A stretch of 64,000 nucleotides of DNA from Gerris lacustris (GCA_951217055.1 OX578280.1:2480001-2544000); one strand, 5' to 3'; positions 21,985-32,926 are shown, numbered from the stretch's first letter. Translations and numbers: made by a program. Notes: generated by a model not told the origin, from the sequence alone.

Positions 21985-22555
21985 GATAAACACTTTTCTT
22001 TTTATGACTCTGTGACACGAATTGTACCGAAATTTTGAAAGGTTTGGTTAAGGTTTTTTTAGGGGTATTAAAGTTCAATATAATGCGGTCCGTTTAGAGA
22101 AGTGTTTAAAAATGTAAACAAACCCTTCCAAAAATCAAAAGTCGACTTACTTTCAAAATGGTGGCAGATAAATCAAAACGAAGTTTATATGCTTCAAATT
22201 TCAAAGTATTCGGAAAATTTGTCGAATTTTTCAAATTACAAATTTTCGTAATTTTTTGCCGCCAAAATTTTGCAAAATACCGTTTATGACGTCACAAAGT
22301 TATGATTTTTTGGGCAGCACAACTAAATGAAAGGGAACGATTTTTGTAAATAAGTTTAAACTCTACAGCTTAAAACTGTAGGAGCTATGCGTGACACTAA
22401 CAGATAGACACACACACACAGAAAGACAGACTTCCGCCTAAAAACCCACGCAAATCGTGCTGAAAACTCACAAAACTGATAATTCCGATAAAATCTCGAT
22501 TTAGGATTTTTTGGGAGAAAACAATACTTTTCCTTTAGGGTAAGGAAAAGTAAAA
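21985..22555 (+). mobile_element. Family P repeat with terminal stem-loop
   Basis: The body includes CAAAATGGTGGCAGAT, a TTTATGACGTCACAAAGTTA stretch and an AACTCTACAGCTTAAAACTG stretch. Then come ACACTAACAGATAGACAC and AAAGACAGAC, and the 3' end is a hairpin, ACTTTTCC, loop, GGAAAAGT, with AAAAAG. The left border is uncertain. Confidence 0.55.
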
Positions 22556-23170
22556 AGTCCAGTCATGCACCATGACTTAATGAGCGAATTTTCAAAGAAA
22601 TCTGCGTATTATTGGCTTATGATAATATAGGAAAATTTTGGTTTAGAATTTGCATGGGTGAAAAAAAAATTTGATACACAGGGGTACGAGGTATAAAAGT
22701 CAAAATCGTATTTACCCTTCAAGATGCATGTCGTTGGAAAGCTCTTTAAGAGTACAGTAATTGTTGTTATGTACACTTTTATCATATTTTCACATAAAAG
22801 GGGGGTAAAATGGAAAAAACACGGTGTTATGCTATATATTTTTGACCCTAAATTGTAAAAATTTGACCCCTAAATGAACTCCAAAAATTCTGGCCAACGA
22901 ACTCATCCTTTCTTTTGATATTATTGACATTTTAAAATTTGTTTGAAATTTTTAAGTGCATCCTAAGGGGAGATATCGTCTGGAGTGACACATATATACA
23001 TACATATATACATATATACATACATACATAAAAAAAAGTGTTAAATTTTAGGAATCGATTCAGAATGGTCTAAAACGGATTTCCATGGAAAAATTTTTCA
23101 AAAATTCGCATTACAATAATTTTGAAGCCATTGCAATAGCGTAATTTTCTTTGAAAATTCACTAAAAAAA
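22556..23170 (+). mobile_element. Family C repeat, copy 1
   Basis: Starts at TCCAGTCATGCACCATGAC and ends near TTTCTTTGAAAATTCACTAA. Subterminal words GCGAATTTTCAAAGAAA (left) and TTTCTTTGAAAATTCAC (right) are inverse of each other, so it has TIR-like ends. It carries a short ATAC/ATAT microsatellite at 22989-23030. The reverse-oriented copy at 51344-52002 matches end to end, except that its microsatellite is far longer. Confidence 0.8.
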
Positions 23171-23557
23171 AAGAAAGATAGAAACGATTAGAAACACTAA
23201 ACACTGTTATAAAACTTGCTTTCTACAACAAATAACTAAAAAGAATTAAACTTAACAACAATTCTATCACGTTTATAAATAAAATGATCCGTGCAGTATG
23301 AGCCGTGAAAATAAAATTATATGGTCGACTAAACTAAATAAATATATAATAATACTTTTTGTTCTTTGAAAAGTACTTCACGATGAAGCCACTTCGTGTA
23401 ACGTAATCTACCACTCGAATCATTTAGAATTCGCTCATCCAGAAAATATAATAGATAATCATTTATAAATATCTATTAAAGCGTCACAATAATAAGCTAT
23501 ACGTTATAGGGAAGTTTAGATATTAATTTGTTCGCCATGGAGACGGCAGTTGCATAT
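23171..23557. other. AT-rich spacer, no gene seen
   Basis: I see no frame and no matched repeat in this stretch. Confidence 0.5.
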
Positions 23558-24124
23558 TACTCCAGGAGATAGCGTGCAAAAAAGTGTCTGACTAACATCA
23601 AGCTAGAATTTAGTGTATAAGTAAATCTTTTGGTGCCTTTTAAGAATATATGGTCGGCTAAGTTCGTCTGCGGGACATAGTTTGGCAATAGACATTTGAA
23701 AAAAACAAACCGGTGTAGAGCGGCCTTGTCCCGCCTTTTTGGTGGACAATGTGATTTTCATGATCCTGAGTACGTACTTAGTTAGTAGACCAATAATCAA
23801 GTTGATGGTAGTTTGTCACTTAATAGGTTAGTTAGTTAAATATTACTCGAAATCAAAGTGTTCCCCTGTCAAGTGACAAACTACCATCAACTTGATTATT
23901 GGTCTACTAACTAAGTTCGTACTCAGGATCATGAAAATCACATTGTCCACCAAACAGGGTAGGACATGGCCGCTCTCCACCAGTTGGTTTTTTTCAAATG
24001 CCTATTTCCAAGCTACGTCCCGCAGACGAACTTAGCCGACCATATATTCTTAATAGGCACCAAAACATGTACTTATAATACAAAATTCTAGCTTGATGTT
24101 AGTCAGAAACATCTCCTGGACTAT
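23558..24124. mobile_element. Foldback element G, copy 2
   Basis: Arms run from CTCCAGGAGATAGCGTGC to ATCTCCTGGACTATA, matching copy 1 at 13982-14557 collinearly, including TTAGTTAGTAGACCAATAAT and its inverse. The outer right arm lacks the TTTTTTGCACGC segment of copy 1. Confidence 0.85.
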
Positions 24125-24191
24125 ATGGTTTGATATATATACATTTGTCAGCAATGTAATACCGTGTTTTTGCACACTGCAATAGGCTACA

Positions 24192-24475
24192 CCATTTGTG
24201 AGAGACACCAAGGGATGTGCCACGCAAGCGTGACCCATAGGAACTGTTCCAACATCAGACATTGCGTCATTAAGATATGGGCTCGGCATTACGCCATGTC
24301 CTGCATCGTTTCGTCGCGTCCGACTCATCAGGGGCCACGGGAGTCGGACGCGACGAAACGATGCAGGACATGGCGTAATGCCGAGCCAACATCTTAATGA
24401 CGGAATGTCTGATGTTGGAACAGTTCCTATGGGTCACGCTTGCGTGGCACATCCCTTGGTGTCTCTCACAAATGG
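24192..24475. repeat. 284-bp near-perfect palindrome, GC-rich
   Basis: The left arm from CCATTTGTGAGAGACACC pairs with the right arm ending GGTGTCTCTCACAAATGG. By eye I count about three mismatches in roughly 130 bp per arm, around a loop of about 12 bp near 24329-24340. The arms are much richer in GC than the neighbouring DNA. TACA lies on both sides (24188-24191 and 24476-24479), a possible 4-bp target duplication. Frames on both strands are mirror images and I do not treat them as genes. No second copy in the window. Confidence 0.9.
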
Positions 24476-24711
24476 TACATACATTTGTATTGAAGCAAAA
24501 TTTAATATAAAGAGCAGTTTCCTTCTTAAGTTTGAATTGTGTCGAAATTCATTTGTAAAAGATACAATTGAGTCGACCAAGTCGAACACAGCCGACATCG
24601 TTTACTGGAACCAATTCAAAGAATTTTGGACCCCCCCTCTATTATCTTATTATTTATACTTAGATATACATGTGGTTTCCATTTATTAGTTTTCGAGTTT
24701 TTTTTTTAGGT

Positions 24712-24883
24712 ACATATAATTATTATTGAACATTTTATCAAAATTTATCATAAAAATAACTTCTCCTCGCCGGGGAATCGAACCCGGCCTCTCTCCGTCC
24801 GCGTTTAAAGCAATTTTCTCAAGAACTAGATTTTGCCCGGGAATAGGGCTTATATCGTTAGATTCATATTTAAATGGATTCAT
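24712..24883 (-). repeat. Family K repeat with isolated tRNA T-arm, copy 1
   Basis: On the minus strand, GGCCGGGTTCGATTCCCCGG forms a T-arm-like stem with a pol III B-box. AATCCATTTAAATATGAATC and TAGTTCTTGAGA lie before it, and TGATAAATTTTGATAAAATG after. No A-box is visible upstream. A diverged plus-strand copy lies at 31978-32152. Confidence 0.6.
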
Positions 24884-24915
24884 TTAATGAAGATTTTAAA
24901 AATAAAAGGAGACAG

Positions 24916-25660
24916 ATGAGTAGCCGAATTCCAAAAGCAGCTATATCCAAAAAAATTAAAAAATGAGATACTGGTACCCCTGGATTTGTTTTTTAAAGCT
25001 CTACAAGGTTCTGCAGTCAAACAGTTACAAAAAAATTATAAACCTATTAAAATCTAGATTGAAATATGAATGCGGTTACAAAAGCAGCTATATCCCTACT
25101 ATACTCGGATTTAAAAGGCCCTATATCCATAACTGATCCAAAAACAGCTATATCCTATGTACACTGTACACATTATAGAGATACTCTATGAGTAAGGCTG
25201 CAAAATCATCTATATCTATATCCTTCTTTACACATTTCTATCTTCTTTTAAACAGAAAAAAATATGATGGGAAAGAAAAAAATATTATAGTGGCTACACT
25301 GAATAAATAATAGTTTAAATAGTTAAAATAATAGTTTATAACTGCTTAATTTATTGGATAAAACTGCTTTTGCTGCAGCACACCAATCCAACATGGCGGT
25401 GGGTTTGGTTGCAAAAGTAGCTATAAACAAAAAACTGTGACAAAACCAGCCTTGTGATTATTTCTTTTGTTTATTAAAAAGAAAATAATAGCCTGAGATT
25501 ATAGGGCTTTTGCCCACTAAATGAATTATTAGTTATTGATTTTTTTTTTTTTTTTTAAATTAACCTGATAACACAATTTAGTGAATTGCTAGACGTTTTT
25601 CGTGTTTTTCCAAAAAAAAATATCAAGTGGATATAGCTGCTTTTGGAATTCAGCTACTCA
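24916..25660. mobile_element. TIR element with multiplied internal CAGCTATATCC motifs
   Basis: Left end TGAGTAGCCGAATTCC then AAAAGCAGCTATATCC; right end GGATATAGCTGCTTTTGG then AATTCAGCTACTCA. The terminal motif recurs inside, more or less intact, near 25081, 25136, 25109, 25205 and 25403. No coding capacity. It abuts the LINE at its right border. Confidence 0.75.
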
Positions 25661-26353
25661 GATTTCAAAAATTCGTCGAAACAAGAAAAAGGTTTTTGAA
25701 AAGGAAAAAGTTGGAAGAGATTGAAAACTGTTATCAAGCAGGATTGGTGCGGGAATTCTATTGTAGAGTTAAGACGGGGAAAAAAGGTTTCCTGCCTAGA
25801 ACTGCATTTTGCAAGGATCGAGATGGTATTTTAAGCAGCTGCTAATCGAATATGGAATTACCGAACCAGAAACTGAACCAACGACTTACGAAAGCAACGT
25901 TTTTAGTAATGATAAGGATCCTATCGAGCCGCCATCAATAGAAGAAGTGCAGGAAGCCATCAAGAAGCTTAAAAATAACCTTGCACCAGGAGAAGATGGA
26001 ATTATAGCTGAAGTACTCAAATCAGGAGGACAGGCAATGCGAGACAAGACTCTTCTTTTTGATTGCGGAGGTGTGGCAACAAGAGGAAATGCCCAAACAG
26101 TGGCATGAAGCAGTAATTTGCCAACTTCACAAGAAATGTTATAAATTTAACTGTGGCATCTACCGTGGCATTAGCTTTTCGTGTGTTTGCTACAAGCTCT
26201 TTGCTAAAATATACTGCAGAAGAGACTTTCTCCTATTGCAGAAAGTTTAATAGGTGAGTACCAGTGCGTGGTTTTAGTAGAAATCGCTCAATTACGGATC
26301 AAATCTTTACTACAAGGCAAATTCATGAAAAATGTTATGAGTTTAATGTGGAT
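25661..26353 (+). pseudogene. Non-LTR retrotransposon (endonuclease-reverse transcriptase type), RT N-terminal part, decayed
   Basis: Translated pieces in shifting frames contain VKTGKKGFLPRTAFCKDRDG (25760s), then EEVQEAIKKLKNNLAPGEDG at about 25940, then QWHEAVICQLHKK and YRGISFSCVCYKLFAKI at about 26100-26210, then an IHEKCYEFNVD-like end. This is the linker and first RT motifs of LINE proteins in order. At least two frameshifts and stops break it, and the endonuclease half is missing or replaced by the TIR element to the left. I cannot assign a clade with certainty. Confidence 0.85.
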
Positions 26354-26824
26354 AACTAAGATTTGGAAAGTATCGACTGTGAAATAATTAATAGATATTT
26401 TATGGATAGCGAGGATCAGTCAAAAGTAAAAAAAAACACAATGTTTTAGTTTGCCGACGTTTCGGAAAATATATTTCCTTCTTCAAGGCAAGATTATGAA
26501 TGAGTTAGTTTACATTACTTAGAATGTACGATGAATACGTTAGGTTACATTCCTTTAATGTCTTTTTCAAAGAGTATGTAAAAGGTTTTTTAAGACCAAT
26601 ATATTATGATGTCTCCAGACATCTTTACGATATCATTGTAACATGTGGTACATGTGTTGACATCCCCACTCTATACTTTCTAACTGTACACCCACCATGA
26701 AAAATAAACTAACTCATTCATAATCTTGCCTTGAAGAAGGAAATATATTTTCCGAAACGTCGGCAAACTAAAACATTGTGTTTTTTTTTTTTACTTTTGA
26801 CTGATCCTCGCTATCCATAAAATA
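26354..26824. mobile_element. 471-bp TIR insertion inside the LINE, 12-bp target duplication
   Basis: The LINE word TTTAATGTGGAT stands on both sides (26342-26353 and 26825-26836). Within the insert, arms of about 115 bp run from ATATTTTATGGATAGCGAGG to CCTCGCTATCCATAAAATAT and include GCCGACGTTTCGGAAAATAT and its inverse. Joining the flanks restores the collinear LINE reading, which supports a simple insertion. Confidence 0.8.
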
Positions 26825-27690
26825 TTTAATGTGGATGTTCACCGACTGTATATCGATTTGTCATCGTACGCAAAAAAGCGTACATCAGAGGAAAGCTTCG
26901 AAAAACCTTAAAGTGATTTTCAAATACCGTCCAAGCTAATTAGATTAGTAATGCTTACCTTAAGGAGGGCAAGCAGCAAAGTGAAAATTCATCATAGAAG
27001 AGGTTTAGTTCAATAACCACACAACTTTTTACCACAGTTGTTCAGTTGTTTGGTTATTGAACTACACCTCTTCTATGATGAGTCGCTATCACACACTGGA
27101 GAAAAACACAGTCGATGATCTAAAGAGAAAATTGATGGTCAATTGTCAGATCCCTTTGACATTAAACAAGGTCTAAGACAAGGTAGTGACGTCTTATCTA
27201 CTCTGCTTCTTAACATGGTGTTGAAGCGAGCCATAAGAAGAATCTCTTCAAACCCCGGCGGAATTCTATTTAATCGACAATTACAAACTCTAGATTTTGC
27301 TGATGATGTCGGGTTAGCAAGATCAATAAGGCCACTTGCCATGGGGCTACGCTTAAGCAAGCACCACGGGATGTAGACCTAGAGACCAACAAGGATAAGA
27401 CAGAGTACATGTTGGTGACTCGTAGAGACAAAGTACACACAGCACAGGTGAAACTCGGTGAAGATAGTTTTAAAAATTCAAATATCTCGGAGTAAATTTG
27501 AACTAGAGATAATATTGTAAACCAGGAGATACAAACTAGATTGACAGCAGGTAATAGGAGCTATTTTTCACTCCTGGTGGTAATGAAAAGCAGTATTATT
27601 AGCCGAGATATACCAAATCAGTTCGAGTTTACCTTACCATCATTAGACCAGTTGTTCTCTATGGCTCGGAGACATGGACATTGACCATCA
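26825..27690 (+). pseudogene. LINE reverse transcriptase, catalytic part, decayed
   Basis: The reading resumes with NVDVHRLYIDL, then IPSKLIRLVMLTLRRASSKV. A foldback of about 98 bp interrupts it at 26986-27083, and it continues with SDPFDIKQGLRQGSDVLSTL, then QTLDFADDVGLA, where FADD stands for the usual YADD catalytic box, and LYGSETWTLTIKEE. Frameshifts occur near 27370 and 27480. It belongs to the same element as 25661-26353 and 28228-28465. Confidence 0.85.
26986..27083. repeat. Foldback hairpin of about 98 bp inside the LINE
   Basis: CATCATAGAAGAGGTTTAGT and CAATAACCACACAAC at the left pair with GTTGTTTGGTTATTG and ACTACACCTCTTCTATGATG at the right, leaving a small loop near ACCACAG. 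It interrupts LINE coding sequence. Confidence 0.85.
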
Positions 27691-27903
27691 AAGAGGAGAG
27701 GAGGGGGTATAGAAATAGGTAGGAGAGATAGAATCTAGATATTCTTGCATAGTAAAATAATTTATATGTTTCATTATGGTTGTTTATAATTAGATAAGTT
27801 TATAAACAACCATAATGAAACATATAAATTATTTTACTATGCAAGAATATCTAGATTCTATCTCTCCTACCTATTTCTATACCCCCTCCTCTCCTCTTTG
27901 ATG
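27686..27903. repeat. Perfect palindrome: 104-bp arms, 10-bp spacer
   Basis: Arms 27686-27789 and 27800-27903 appear identical base for base as reverse complements, separated by TTAGATAAGT. The left arm starts inside recognisable LINE coding sequence (CATCAAAGAGGAGAGG, in TLTIKEE), so LINE sequence itself is duplicated in inverted orientation. This is unlike a MITE insertion and more like a fold-back or template-switch event, or an assembly artefact. Confidence 0.93.
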
Positions 27904-28227
27904 AGCTAATTACAAATATCCTAAATTCGCCCTCCCCCCCCCCCCCCCCCAAATTAAAATATGACTAAACTGTACATAAAAACTATTACTGTACTCTTAA
28001 AGAGCTTTTGCATCATGAAGGGTATTCATTACTTTGACCCCGTATTTATTACTTGTACCCCGTACCCCTGTGTACCAAAATTGAAATTTCGAAAATTCAT
28101 GTAGACCTTGATTGTTTCCTTGCTTTGAAGGTCAAGTGTGCAAATTTTCATCGAGATCGGACTAAAACTGTAGATTTGTATAAAGAACAAACACACACAC
28201 ACACACATACGTAGACTTTTATATATA
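27904..28227 (-). mobile_element. Family C fragment
   Basis: After a C run at 27933-27950, the sequence matches the inner part of C in reverse (TACTGTACTCTTAAAGAGCT at 27987, ACCCCGTACCCCTGTGTACC at 28056). It then shows AAATTTTCATCGAGATCGG, an ACACAC run and TA repeats before LINE sequence resumes. Confidence 0.6.
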
Positions 28228-28465
28228 TAGATGGCAGACCAGATATTGTTTGTAAAATCCTTAAAGGAAGATTTAGATGGTTGGGCCACGTGGAGAGGAT
28301 GTCGGAAGGAAGAGCTACTAAGAAGGTCTACAAAGGAAATCCAGGAGGAAGAAGGTTCCAGGACCTCAGACGCATGGGAGTAAGAAGATAGAGGACTGTA
28401 GCCCAGGATAGAGACCTCCGGAAGCAAACAGTGTTGCAGGTCCAGGCTCTCCGAGAGCTGTAGCA
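28228..28465 (+). pseudogene. LINE C-terminal end, decayed
   Basis: The translation contains RWLGHVERMSEGRATKKVY, then KGNPGGRRFQDLRRMG, then VAQDRDLRKQTVLQVQALREL and a stop. This RWLGHV...PGGRR...DR pattern is the usual C-terminus of insect endonuclease-reverse transcriptase LINEs. An in-frame stop falls after the LRRMGVRR region. Confidence 0.8.
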
Positions 28466-28483
28466 CCAGGGATGATGATAAAG

Positions 28484-28620
28484 ATGAAAAAAATCTCATC
28501 TAAACAATTTCCAAGATGACTGCAAGTATGTAATGATGTTTGTCTTATCTTCGAAAAAGATGAATTAAAATTATGGTATTCGTTTAACACTGAGAAATAT
28601 ATTTATATTATAATGATTTT
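28484..28620 (+). repeat. Short repeat after the LINE end, copy 1
   Basis: Landmarks TTTCCAAGATGACTGCAAGT and TTCGTTTAACACTGA recur at 32926-33086. Here it follows the LINE stop, so it may be LINE 3' UTR; at 32926 it follows a family A end with no LINE coding sequence. Confidence 0.6.
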
Positions 28621-28760
28621 ATTGGAACGAAGTTGCTTATGGCACGTTATACAACGTCTGGAGCCCGGCAGTGACTCCGAAAAAGACCACTGATGTCCCA
28701 ATGATCCCTGTACGTCGGGATTCAAAAAATCCCTAACGTGGTTTCCTCCAAAAGACCTAT
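28621..28760 (-). mobile_element. Family I end fragment
   Basis: TTGGAACGAAGTTGCTTATG, then GGAGCCCGGCAGTGACTCCG, matches the inverted end of family I at 16350 and 42230, with divergence. Confidence 0.55.
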
Positions 28761-29142
28761 ATTTCCAAGAATTCAATGTTTAAATGCACTTCTGCTCCCG
28801 TAAACCTTCATCTCACGAGTCTTTAAACAAAAAAAACAAGTTCTTCATTAAAATGTAATACACATGCACTTGTGATTAAGTAACTTTGGAAAAAAAGCAA
28901 TTAAAAAAAAAATAAAATAAAAAAAATAAACCAATAAATAATCATGTTACAAAATTTAAAATTACGAGTTAATAATTGACTAAAAGCTATTTACTTTTTT
29001 TTTTTTTTACATAAACTCTTAACATTTGAAGAATTTTAGAAATTTGAGATCATACAGAAAACATTTTTTACTAATTGAATCTCAGCCAAAGGAAACTGGA
29101 TGTTAATCAATTACTTAAATCATATTTCGGATAAGACACACA
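28761..29142. other. AT-rich spacer
   Basis: I see A and T runs only, and no frame. Confidence 0.5.
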
Positions 29143-29164
29143 CACGTGTATGTATGTATGTATG

Positions 29165-29245
<81 letters not shown>

Positions 29246-29384
29246 CTCAATATCAGATAAATAAATAAAGCAATCGAGGATAATACGAGTAAGGCAGGTT
29301 GTTACGGTGGGAAAGAGCGGTCCAGGCAGGTCCCATCAAACCCTACTTATATTATACATACACACACCCACACATATATATATG

Positions 29385-29417
<33 letters not shown>

Positions 29418-29418
29418 A
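29143..29418. repeat. Two TA/TG microsatellites with a short unique spacer
   Basis: (GTAT)n then (TA)n fills 29146-29241, and (CA)n(TA)n(TG)n fills 29360-29418. The spacer between them carries a GGAAAGAGCGGTCCAGGCAG segment. Confidence 0.93.
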
Positions 29419-30060
29419 GCTGTAATCCATCTATTTTATCAGCAGGAAAGGCCGAATTAAGGTGTCGATAAATTAAAAATAAATAAAAATAACGAATCTG
29501 GTTTTAACTTTATTTCGACTTATTAACCGGATTATCTTTAAGCCTTTGCAATAACAATGAACGAGAAATGTTCACATCTGATTTTTTAATGAATGAATTA
29601 AAAAAAAAAAAAATCGTTCAATAAAATAGTATATAGTAATGTGTAGCGTTTAATTATATATTATTTAAAGGTTGTCAATACCCGAATATGTAGCAATAGG
29701 GTTTGTTAATTGTTAAGCCAGAGTTTGCCCACTCTACATTTCACTTATATTTTAAATGGATTGGCGTAACGGACAGGCTAACTCCAGAAGGGGGAGGGGG
29801 GGGGGGGGGGGGGCATAGGGGCCATGGCCCCGAGATTTTTTTCCATTACAAGATTTTTAATTGTGACTCTATAGTTTAGTAGTTTTGCGTTTAGCTCCCA
29901 TTATTTTCAATTTTATTAATATGTATTTCTATCTTGACAATATTTACCTCTAATTTCCAAAAAGAAAATAATTACAAGTCAAACATCAAAGCCGTGGTCA
30001 AGAATAGTAGATAAAAAAATCAGTGTGAAAAAACGGCTTACATCGTTAAATTTATTTTAC
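29419..30060. other. AT-rich sequence with a long G run
   Basis: A run of about 18 G lies at 29795-29813, followed by GCATAGGGGCCATGGCCCC. G runs beside such words mark hAT-like ends elsewhere in the window, but I could not identify termini here. No gene seen. Confidence 0.4.
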
Positions 30061-30418
30061 AAATGGACTACATTTTATAATTTTTTTAATCAAAATCGTC
30101 GGAATCATTTTTGAATTTTTTTGTTTTTCACGTTTTTGGGGGTAGCCCCCCAAATTTGAAGCTAAAATTCATTTCTCGATTTCGCCTCGGGTTAAGATTT
30201 TTTTTTTTTTTTTATAACATGTATGCCAAATTTCGTCAAAATTGGACCAGTATAGTTTAGGCTCCAGGCGTCTGCACAGACAAGACGGCGCACGATAGAC
30301 GACAGAGAACATTTTTTAAAAACCACTTTTTTTATAGGTAAATCCTTCAAAATCTCAAATTCGAATTTTCTCCTCATCACAATACTTTCTCTTTATATGA
30401 GAAAGTAAAGAAATAGAA
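30061..30418 (+). mobile_element. Family Q repeat with terminal stem-loop
   Basis: The box CCAAATTTCGTCAAAATTGG (30226) is followed by TCTGCACAGACAAGACGGCG and GATAGACGACAGAG, and then by a 3' hairpin (ACTTTCTC, loop, GAGAAAGT) with AAAG. The left border is uncertain. It is the clearest example of the shared 3' module outside families A, B and M. Confidence 0.55.
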
Positions 30419-31977
30419 AGGAGAAGAAGAAATCATTTTAAAAGTCTGTCGAAGAGATGAGTTTGTGACTGCAACTCGATCTCAATGGTTGTATTTGTTG
30501 GCTGAATGCCGCAACTGTAAAATATACAGTTATCAATAATAAAGATATATTGATATTTACTCTACAAAGTGAATGCAATATGTTGCAAAGGATTTAACAC
30601 TATAGAGGTGATTGAACTCTGTCATTAGCGATTTTCGAATTCTTCAAAGGTCGCAGATCTTATGGGACCATTATTATTTCCTTCTAAAGAAAAATAATTA
30701 GATACTAAAATAAAAACAAACTATTTAACTACCTCATAAAAATATCGTTAAAAAGAGTAAATAAAAAAAACAACACTTCTAATTAGATTAGTTTCCTACA
30801 CAGATAATAATGAGAAAGCAGCGTTCCAACCTCATAATGGAACAAGTGCAGTAAAAGTAGCAGCGAAACGTCGCTTCCTAATCAGTCTTACTAATGAATA
30901 CGATAAAAAGAAAACAACTTCAGAAAAAATATTCCCACCCGCAGTTTCCTGTTTATCTATCAATCTAGAACAGATATGCCATGAACATGTCAAAGAACAA
31001 TTACCCGAAAAATTTAATCGTTTCCTTATAAAATAAACGACTCTTCAAGTTATTTTTATTTTGCAATCGGAAGAATTGTAGAATTAGTTATTTATGTACC
31101 TAGGCAGCAAAATGGAGTTTTACTGACGAGAGATTAAGTTAGTCGTTAGTCTCCGAGCAGTGGGCGAGGACAGGCAATGAATACACGTAGCAGAAATGTT
31201 TTCTTTGCTGCCCTGTTGCATACGATGTTTTATCTACTCACGCTATTTAGATTAAAAAAAAAATGGAAGCCTAGGTAAACATATTAATAACTAGCTTTCA
31301 CCCCACGCTCCGCGCGAGGCTCATGCTAGGTATTAGTGGCTGTTTCCTAAAAGCATGTAGGCCTAGCAATTAAATTAAATTCCTAAATAGTTTTATTTCC
31401 AAAGGCTTTTAAGGATAAATTCAGGACTATATTACACATCATTAATTCCATTGCTAAGAATATAATACTTTCCAAATCATAGTTTGGAGTCTATCTATAT
31501 ATTTAAAAAATAGCCAATAGAAACTAAGTAGTATAGTAATAACTTAATAACTAACAATGCTAAAAAACAATATAATAAATAAGAAAATAAACGTAGACAA
31601 AACCAATTAGACTGGGAAGTGATTGAACAAACACCAACCATGATAGTGCATTAGATTAATTGAATTACCAGTCTCTTCTCTCAATACGACAGTTGCACCA
31701 GTAAATATTTAATAACTGTAATAATGAAATAATAAATACGCGATTTTTCGAGCATTAGTGTTAGGTTTAAGCACTCCAATCACAAATTAACTCGGTCAAC
31801 AATTGCGGACGCCATAAGAGCTCAAAGGGCCTTTTTTTTTTACAAAAAAATAAATTTAGCTCTATTTAAGGTAGAACCGATAAAGGTACGACAAAAAGTC
31901 ATAGGTCCAAGACAAATGTGGAAAAAAAATTATATCTGGTAAACGGTTTCGAAGATTTTGATTCAAAAATGTTAAAA
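30419..31977. other. AT-rich sequence, no gene seen
   Basis: The only notable piece is ACTAGCTTTCACCCCACGCT followed by CCGCGCGAGGC at 31291-31320, which resembles the start of non-autonomous repeats seen in many insect genomes. No credible frame. Confidence 0.45.
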
Positions 31978-32152
31978 TGTAGTCCATTTAAATGCGAATC
32001 TAACCATATCAGTCGTTTTCCACGGAAAAATCTAGTTCCTGAGATAATAGCTGTAAATACTGATGTTGAGAAGCCGGGTTCGATTCTCCGCCGGGGAGGA
32101 GTTACTTTGATGATAAATTTTGGTATAATTTTCATTAATAATTACATGTCAT
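31978..32152 (+). repeat. Family K repeat with isolated tRNA T-arm, copy 2
   Basis: GAAGCCGGGTTCGATTCTCC is the B-box part. The flanks match copy 1: AGTCCATTTAAATGCGAATC before, and GATGATAAATTTTGGTATAA after. No A-box is apparent. Confidence 0.6.
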
Positions 32153-32628
32153 CGCGGAAATTTGTAACCACTAACAAATATAAAACACTGGACCAAGTAA
32201 ATAAGCACTCGTATATGATAGTTCGAGTTGTAGCGGACAGATTTTAAATATAATGTTAACACAAACGTATGCACGAAATTAGAAACTAGTTTCATGAATA
32301 TAAAATATGGATAAACACGGCCAAAAAATAATGAGATTCACTTTAACAATTTTCGTTATACACTCGTAACACGGGTGTTTAAGGTTTAAAATTGAACACA
32401 ATCATCGAGTTTTAAAATCAACAATATTTCCACCTTTCTGGCACAGAAAACAAACAGTTAAATAGCATCGGTGAAAACACCTAAATCTTCCAGTCGTGCT
32501 CAACTTCTAAATTAAAAATATAATTTTTAAATATAAGCTGTGAGCTTCAATTAGAACACCTGAGAAATTCGATCAACGGAATAACGGCCAAATTCCTTTA
32601 GTTATCAAATGAGACAATCAAAGGGGCG
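32153..32628. other. AT-rich spacer
   Basis: No gene or matched repeat seen. Confidence 0.5.
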
Positions 32629-32926
32629 ATAAAATAAACAGGTCAAGTGTGTGCTAGTGAGCACACAGCGAGGGTCCGTAGGCAACACTGTATTTGTTTT
32701 AGTAGTAACTATTGATGATGCTTTTTAAAATGCTAAAAAACCTGCTTTGAACTATCCTACATTATTAAAATGAGTGGGTAGGTACTATTCTCATATATAA
32801 ATATTTCAAAGTGATTGGACAAAAGGTGTAGTCATGAGAGCAGGCGAGAGACGGACGGACGGACGGACAGACACACTCAGGAAAATATAAGGGTCCTTGG
32901 TTTTGCCTACGGACCCTAAAAAAGAT
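32629..32926 (+). mobile_element. Family A repeat, copy 1 (internally deleted)
   Basis: Starts AATAAACAGGTCAAGTGTG with a small hairpin TGTGCTAGTGAGCACA. The inner body is missing: AAAATGCTAAAAAACCTGC leads within about 60 bp to a shortened tail. It keeps the GGACGGACGGACGGACAGAC run and the terminal stem-loop AGGGTCC, loop, GGACCCT, with AAAAAA. Confidence 0.85.

Noticed and set aside
24164..24452. Three overlapping frames (77, 92 and 60 aa) with shared peptides
   Set aside because: They are mirror products of one palindrome.
28029..28499. 156-aa minus-strand frame
   Set aside because: It runs antisense over the LINE C-terminal end and a family C fragment.
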